A stretch of DNA of 64,000 nt from Bacteroidales bacterium (GTDB lineage Bacteria; Bacteroidota; Bacteroidia; Bacteroidales; UBA932). Position 1 is the first letter of the stretch, and every line of letters begins with the position of its first letter. The position numbers and the translations under genes were made by a program. Positions 59,829 to 64,000 of this stretch are shown here, piece by piece. The notes below the pieces were generated by a model. That model did not search any database. It had not been told where the DNA came from and worked only from the letters and a program-made list of their open reading frames with translations. The stretch covers positions 1 through 64,000 of the forward strand of contig JAFYTP010000099.1 of NCBI GenBank assembly GCA_017558775.1, in the 5' to 3' direction.

Positions 59829-61054
59829 AGCGACTCGAAGACGTCCTTGATGATGCCGATGGCCTCGCGCAGCTGTTTCTCCGTGATCACGAGCGGCGGG
59901 GCGAAACGGATGATGTGCCGATGCGTGGGCTTCGCGAGCAGTCCCTTCTTGGCCAGCTTGAGGCAGATGTCCCAGGCCTCGATGCCGTTCTGCGGCTCGG
60001 TGACGACCGCGTTCAGCAGGCCTTTGCCACGGACGAACTTGAAGAACGGACTCTGGATCTTGCCGATTTCCTCTCGGAAGATCACGCCCAGGCGGGCGGC
60101 ATTCTCGGTCAGGTGCTCGTCCCGGATGACCTCCAGCGCGGCGACGGCGACCTTGGCCGCCAGCGGGAATCCGCCGAAGGTGGACCCGTGCTCGCCGGGG
60201 CCGATGGTCAGCATCACCTCGTCGTCGGCAAGAACCGCCGAAACGGGCAGAGTACCGCCGGAGAGGGCTTTGCCGATAGTGACCATGTCCGGGCGCACGC
60301 CTTCGTGGTCGCACGCGAACATCCGGCCGGTACGGCCGATGCCGGTCTGGACCTCGTCGGCGATGAACAGTACGTTGTGCGCGTGGCACAGGTCGTAGCA
60401 TTCCTTGATGTAGCCCTTGTGAGGGACATAGACGCCGGCCTCGCCCTGGATGGGCTCCACGATCATCGCGCAGACCTTGTCGCCCTTCTCGTCCAGCACC
60501 TTCTTCAGCGCCTCGGTATCGTCATAGGGAATGGAGACGAATCCGGGGGTGAAAGGTCCGTATTGACCGTAGCTGTCCGGGTCGGAGGACATGGTGACGA
60601 TGGTGATGGTGCGGCCGTGGAAGTTGCCCTCGGCCACGATGATGAGGGCCTCGTTCTCGGGGATGCCCTTCACCTTGTAACCCCAGCGGCGGGCCAGCTT
60701 GAGGGCCGTCTCGACGGCCTCGGCACCGGAATTCATCGGCAGGAGCTTGTCATAGCCGAAGAACTCGGTGGCCATCTTTTCATACGGTCCCAGGCAGTCG
60801 TTGTAGAAGGCGCGGGAGGTCAGGCACAGCTTGTGGGCCTGCTCGCAGAGCGCTTCCACGATCTTGGGGTGGCAGTGCCCCTGGTTGACGGCGGAATAGG
60901 CGGACAGGAAATCGAAGTAACGTTTCCCGTCTACGTCCCATACGTACACGCCCTCGCCCCTTTCCAGGACGACGGGCAGCGGATGGTAGTTGTGGGCGCC
61001 GTATCTTTCTTCGAGCGCGATGAGCTCGGCGGCGGTGTACTTCTTGGTGGTCAT
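59825..61054 (-). CDS. rocD: Ornithine aminotransferase
   Basis: A 409-residue class III PLP aminotransferase moving the delta-amino group of ornithine to 2-oxoglutarate, giving glutamate semialdehyde. The PLP lysine is Lys262 (TIGKALSGG), the cofactor Asp is in [13 protein letters not shown] (233-236), and [15 protein letters not shown] is the phosphate-binding start. Overall pattern matches ornithine rather than acetylornithine aminotransferases. It sits between the arginine deiminase-like gene and arcC, so ornithine made by the pathway can be turned to proline or glutamate instead of being exchanged for arginine. Confidence 0.92.
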   Translation of the reverse strand: MTTKKYTAAELIALEERYGAHNYHPLPVVLERGEGVYVWDVDGKRYFDFLSAYSAVNQGHCHPKIVEALCEQAHKLCLTSRAFYNDCLGPYEKMATEFFGYDKLLPMNSGAEAVETALKLARRWGYKVKGIPENEALIIVAEGNFHGRTITIVTMSSDPDSYGQYGPFTPGFVSIPYDDTEALKKVLDEKGDKVCAMIVEPIQGEAGVYVPHKGYIKECYDLCHAHNVLFIADEVQTGIGRTGRMFACDHEGVRPDMVTIGKALSGGTLPVSAVLADDEVMLTIGPGEHGSTFGGFPLAAKVAVAALEVIRDEHLTENAARLGVIFREEIGKIQSPFFKFVRGKGLLNAVVTEPQNGIEAWDICLKLAKKGLLAKPTHRHIIRFAPPLVITEKQLREAIGIIKDVFESL

Positions 61055-61097
61055 ATCGTTTAAGTGTAGTGTGGTTAGTGTGTGGTCAGTGGTAGCG

Positions 61098-62012
61098 TCA
61101 ATCCCGCCGGAGCGGGAGGGTGGAGCAGCGGAGCAGGCCGCCCATCTTGGAGATTTCGCGGTAGGGGACCGTCTCGACGGTCATGCCCCACATCTCGCGG
61201 AGGTGCCAGTTCAGCCGGTCGAAATGCTCTTCCGTCACGACGATGTCCTCGCTGATGGAGAAGACGTTGGAGTTCATCCAATACATCTCTTCGCGCGTGA
61301 TTTCGAAGATGTTCTCCGGGCCGAAGATGTCCGTCAGGTAGTCGGCGTCGCGCGGGTTGATGAATCCGTCGCGGTACAGGATGGCTTTGTCCCGGCCCAC
61401 CGGCATGAAGGTGCAGTCCAGGTGCAGGATGCCTTCGTAGGGGTTGGTGTCGCTCTTGCGGAGGTTCAGCGGGATGATGATCTTATTGGGGAAGATCATC
61501 GAGAGGTAGTCGAGGGCGAGGCGGTTCGTCCGGGCGGTCTTCACGGACGGATAGTCCCGGAAATCGTACTGGCCCAGGAAGATGGTGTCGCCGTACAGGA
61601 CGACGTCTCCACCCTCCACGTGCACGGTCTCGGGGAGGTTGTAGATGTTCTTGTAATGGATCTGCCGATAGATGTCCTCGTAGGCGTCGATCTCGTCCTG
61701 GCGGTCGGGAATGATGTTGGAGACGATGATCTTGTCGTCGATGACGAATCCCACGTCGCGGGAGAAGACCTGGTTGCAGTCCTTCACCAGGGCGGGGCGG
61801 TACACCTTCACGCCGTATTTGTGCAGGACGGCCTCGAAGGCGCTCATTTCCGTGATGATATCTTGTTCGGAGGGATATACTTCGTGCAGGACGGATTCGT
61901 AGGATTTACTGTCGATGGTGTCCTCCAGGGACGGTACGGGGCCGTTGGACTGGGGGAGTCCGAGGACGACTTCCCGCAGGCGGCCGGTTTCATTGGTGAC
62001 GTGCAGTTCCAT
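61098..62012 (-). CDS. Arginine deiminase-like enzyme of the DDAH-type amidinotransferase fold
   Basis: A 304-residue guanidine-modifying enzyme. The expected catalytic residues are present: FSRD at 83-86, EGGD at 133-136, His197-x-Asp199 (HLDCTF), and nucleophile Cys296 in [11 protein letters not shown]. It lacks the helical insert of classic ArcA (about 410 residues) and is closer to DDAH-sized proteins. Its operon partners (rocD, arcC, argF) point to arginine to citrulline plus ammonia; dimethylarginine or agmatine hydrolysis is possible. The ATG at 62012 follows a minus-strand -7 element at 62028-62035. Confidence 0.85.
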   Translation of the reverse strand: MELHVTNETGRLREVVLGLPQSNGPVPSLEDTIDSKSYESVLHEVYPSEQDIITEMSAFEAVLHKYGVKVYRPALVKDCNQVFSRDVGFVIDDKIIVSNIIPDRQDEIDAYEDIYRQIHYKNIYNLPETVHVEGGDVVLYGDTIFLGQYDFRDYPSVKTARTNRLALDYLSMIFPNKIIIPLNLRKSDTNPYEGILHLDCTFMPVGRDKAILYRDGFINPRDADYLTDIFGPENIFEITREEMYWMNSNVFSISEDIVVTEEHFDRLNWHLREMWGMTVETVPYREISKMGGLLRCSTLPLRRD

Positions 62013-62027
62013 AGCGCAATTTCAACA

Positions 62028-62035
62028 CAAATATA
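62028..62035 (-). promoter_or_regulatory. -7 element TATATTTG for the arginine catabolic operon
   Basis: CAAATATA on the plus strand is TATATTTG on the minus strand, 15 bases before the ATG at 62012. The rest of the 228-base gap to uraA is AT-rich and holds no gene I can support. Confidence 0.65.
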
Positions 62036-62182
62036 ACAAAGAATTCGCAGAATATGAATATTTGCATGAATAATTTTCATACCGCTGAATATTGATTATA
62101 AATTGAAATCAAACGCCCCGAAATGAAAGTTATCAACAGGTGCCCGTGGAAAACTTGATTGGCGATTTAGCCCCGAAAACGC

Positions 62183-62190
62183 TAACTTTG
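62183..62190 (+). promoter_or_regulatory. -7 element TAACTTTG for the uracil permease gene
   Basis: Exact TAnnTTTG match 50 bases before the ATG at 62241, with TTG at 62159-62161 as a -33 candidate (21-base spacing). Confidence 0.65.
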
Positions 62191-62240
62191 TTTACGGTTT
62201 GTGGCCACCCCCTCGCAAGGAAACCTTTAAACCTACCATA

Positions 62241-63605
62241 ATGACACAAAAACAGCAAGCCATCTATGACGCCCGCACCCTCGGTGGCGGGAAGATGCTT
62301 ACCCTCGGCCTCCAGCACATGTTCGCCATGTTCGGAGCCACGGTCCTGGTCCCGGTCATCACCGGTCTCTCCATGTCGGCCACCCTGCTTTTCGCAGGTC
62401 TCGGCACGCTCCTTTTCCACCTCCTCACCAAGATGCGGGTTCCGGCGTTCCTCGGCTCGTCCTTCGCGTTCCTCGGCGGTTATGCGGCTGTCGTCTCCAT
62501 GGGAGAAGCGCAAGGCCTGTCCCTCGCTCAGTCCCTTCCCTACGCCTGCATCGGAGTCTTCTGTGCAGGCCTTTTTTATTTCGTGCTCGCAGGGCTGTTC
62601 GCGGCCTTCGGCGCGAAGAAGGTGATGCGGTTCTTCCCGCCCATCGTGACGGGCCCGATCATCATCGCCATCGGTCTGACCCTCTCGGGTTCGGCCATCC
62701 AGAACTGCACCCAGAACTGGTGGATCGCCCTCCTCGCGATTCTCATCATCATCGTCTGCAACATCTGGGGTAAGAAGATGATCAAGATCATCCCCATCCT
62801 CCTGGGTGTGCTCGGTTCCTATATCGTCGCGGCCTGCTTCGGCCTGTGCGACTTCTCCGCCGTGAAGGAAGCTGCCTGGGTCGGCGTTCCCTTCCACTGG
62901 CAGAACACTGCTTTCTCCGTCTTCCAGAACCCGAACTGGGGCCTGGTCGTCTCCGCCATCATCGCCATCCTGCCCATCTCCCTGGCTACGATGATCGAAC
63001 ATATCGGCGACATGTGCGCCATTTCCTCCACCGTGGGCATCAACTACCTGGAGGATCCCGGCCTGCACCGCACCCTGATGGGCGACGGTCTCGCCACCGC
63101 CCTGGCCTCCCTGTTCGGCGCCCCGGCGAACACCACCTACGGCGAGAACACCGGCGTGCTGAACCTCACCCGCGTCTATGACCCGCGCGTGATCCGCATC
63201 GCCGCCTGCTTCGCCATCATCCTGTCCTTCTGCCCGAAGTTCTCCGCCCTCATCAGTGCGATGCCGGCGGCCACCATCGGCGGTGTCTCCCTCGTCCTGT
63301 ACGGCATGATCTCCGCCGTGGGCGTGCGCAACATCGTGGACAACCAGGTCGATTTCACCTCCTCCCGGAACGTCCTGATCGCGGCCCTCATCCTCGTCCT
63401 CGCCATCGGCATCAAGTACGGCGCGAACGACAGCATCTCCCTGGGCTTCACCTCCCTTTCCGGCCTCGCCGTCGCCGCCCTCGTGGGCATCATCCTGAAC
63501 GCCGTCCTTCCGGGCAAGGACTACGAGTTCGGCTCCAACCCGAAGGGCGACAAGGCCGTCGACTTCGAGAGCAACCCCTCCATGCGCAACAAACCCACCG
63601 AATAA
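62241..63605 (+). CDS. Uracil/xanthine permease (UraA family)
   Basis: A 454-residue nucleobase transporter with about 14 transmembrane segments. QHMFAMFGATVLVPVITGLS is the first signature, FLGSSFAFLGGY and FFPPIVTGPIIIAIGL follow, and GAPANTTYGENTG carries the substrate-binding glutamate region. The pattern matches UraA/uracil permeases more than xanthine permeases. The ATG at 62241 is preferred to an in-frame upstream codon at 62199. A DUF5020 outer-membrane-type protein follows 23 bases later, giving a possible envelope-spanning route for nucleosides or bases. Confidence 0.92.
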   Translation: MTQKQQAIYDARTLGGGKMLTLGLQHMFAMFGATVLVPVITGLSMSATLLFAGLGTLLFHLLTKMRVPAFLGSSFAFLGGYAAVVSMGEAQGLSLAQSLPYACIGVFCAGLFYFVLAGLFAAFGAKKVMRFFPPIVTGPIIIAIGLTLSGSAIQNCTQNWWIALLAILIIIVCNIWGKKMIKIIPILLGVLGSYIVAACFGLCDFSAVKEAAWVGVPFHWQNTAFSVFQNPNWGLVVSAIIAILPISLATMIEHIGDMCAISSTVGINYLEDPGLHRTLMGDGLATALASLFGAPANTTYGENTGVLNLTRVYDPRVIRIAACFAIILSFCPKFSALISAMPAATIGGVSLVLYGMISAVGVRNIVDNQVDFTSSRNVLIAALILVLAIGIKYGANDSISLGFTSLSGLAVAALVGIILNAVLPGKDYEFGSNPKGDKAVDFESNPSMRNKPTE

Positions 63606-63628
63606 TCAATTATTCCAAACCACATTTT

Positions 63629-64000
63629 ATGTCCAAAAAAATCTTCGTCGCTGCCGTCGCAGCCTTGGCGCTGGGCATGACCGCCCAGGCGCAGACCAAT
63701 CTCCAGACGTTCTACGATTTCGGCAAGAACCGTAATCATTTCACCACCACTCTCGAAGGTTTCTACAATGACAATTGGGGAAACACTTTCTTCTTCATTG
63801 ATTACGATTACAACAAGAAGGTCGATGGCGTCAACCAGGCTCCCAGCGGAAGCTACATGGAGATTGCCCGTTGCCTGAATTTCTGGCAGGATACTCCCCT
63901 GTCCATGCTCAGTCTCCAGGTGGAGTACAATGGCCTGGTGGGCACGAACCAGAACTTCCTCTTCGGTACGGATATCTTCCTCCACAGCGCCGATTTCAGC
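63629..64000 (+). CDS. DUF5020 family protein, Tsx-like, 3' end beyond the window
   Basis: The first 124 residues of a protein that runs off the right edge. A signal peptide (MSKKIFVAAVAALALGMTAQAQ) is followed by alternating aromatic strands (TTTLEGFYNDNWGNTFFFID, then SYMEIARCLNFW) that resemble the beta-barrel of Tsx nucleoside channels, to which DUF5020 is related. It likely sits in the outer membrane. Its place directly after uraA supports a role in nucleoside or nucleobase entry. Confidence 0.78.
   Translation, partial: MSKKIFVAAVAALALGMTAQAQTNLQTFYDFGKNRNHFTTTLEGFYNDNWGNTFFFIDYDYNKKVDGVNQAPSGSYMEIARCLNFWQDTPLSMLSLQVEYNGLVGTNQNFLFGTDIFLHSADFS

Noticed and set aside
62013..62182. AT-rich gap before the uracil permease, examined for a riboswitch or small RNA
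   Set aside because: Apart from the two -7 elements at its ends I found no strong stem-loop, no recognisable riboswitch core and no ORF of note.

Overview
The window is ordinary, gene-dense chromosome from a GC-rich member of the Bacteroidota, most likely order Bacteroidales (an Alistipes-like or uncultured gut/rumen lineage; genus not determinable from sequence alone). The basis is the repeated -7 element TAnnTTTG, often with a TTG/TTTG about 19-21 bases upstream, start codons without clear Shine-Dalgarno sequences, and Bacteroidota family genes (DUF4290, DUF3822, DUF4293, DUF5020, FISUMP lipoprotein, LolA beside FtsK, ClpC divergent from GyrA). I saw no tRNA, rRNA, CRISPR array, transposase, phage or integrase gene. 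No intergenic gap reaches 300 bases.

Layout. 1-363: tail of a RecB/AddA-type nuclease. 399-4984: secreted multidomain GH3 beta-xylosidase and a coupled exported protein. 5049-8679: DUF4290, ftsK, lolA-like overlapping operon. 8689-11846: FISUMP lipoprotein, ApbE flavinyltransferase, short ComEC. 11930-14068: acetate kinase plus phosphate acyl(butyryl)transferase, ending in twin hairpins. 14218-16818: second GH3 enzyme. 16900-22802 (minus): tightly packed nrnA, two FKBP lipoproteins, MATE exporter, cytidylate kinase-like protein, serine hydrolase. 22901-27939: inner-membrane protein, DUF3822, rsmD, cstA, HerA-like ATPase. 27955-35630: mazG, CoA-transferase, purF, pyrG, prfA, queF, membrane LytTR regulator. 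35793-39418: fabH, fabK, fabF, fabZ. 39408-43334: uridine phosphorylase, DUF4293, a 41-codon ORF, clpC. 43452-56592: gyrA, TPR protein, CapA-like protein, phoH, SPOR lipoprotein, degenerate M28-TonB_C fusion, leuS, two YitT-family proteins, membrane-anchored AraC protein. 56652-57827: cellobiose 2-epimerase. 57883-62012 (minus): arginine deiminase-like enzyme, ornithine aminotransferase, carbamate kinase, ornithine carbamoyltransferase. 62241-64000: uracil permease and a truncated DUF5020 protein.

How it fits together. Xylan and beta-glucan oligosaccharides are handled by the two GH3 enzymes, with a cellobiose epimerase elsewhere in the window. ATP can come from acyl phosphates (Ptb/AckA) and from arginine via the deiminase-like operon. 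An FMN-type FabK supplies enoyl reduction in lipid synthesis. The most unusual items are an M28 protein that has lost most of its metal ligands and carries a TonB_C domain; a two-turn direct repeat in the promoter of the membrane LytTR gene; a 41-residue ORF with its own promoter; and paired hairpins with interchangeable arms. None amounts to a clear new system; all are candidates for checking.
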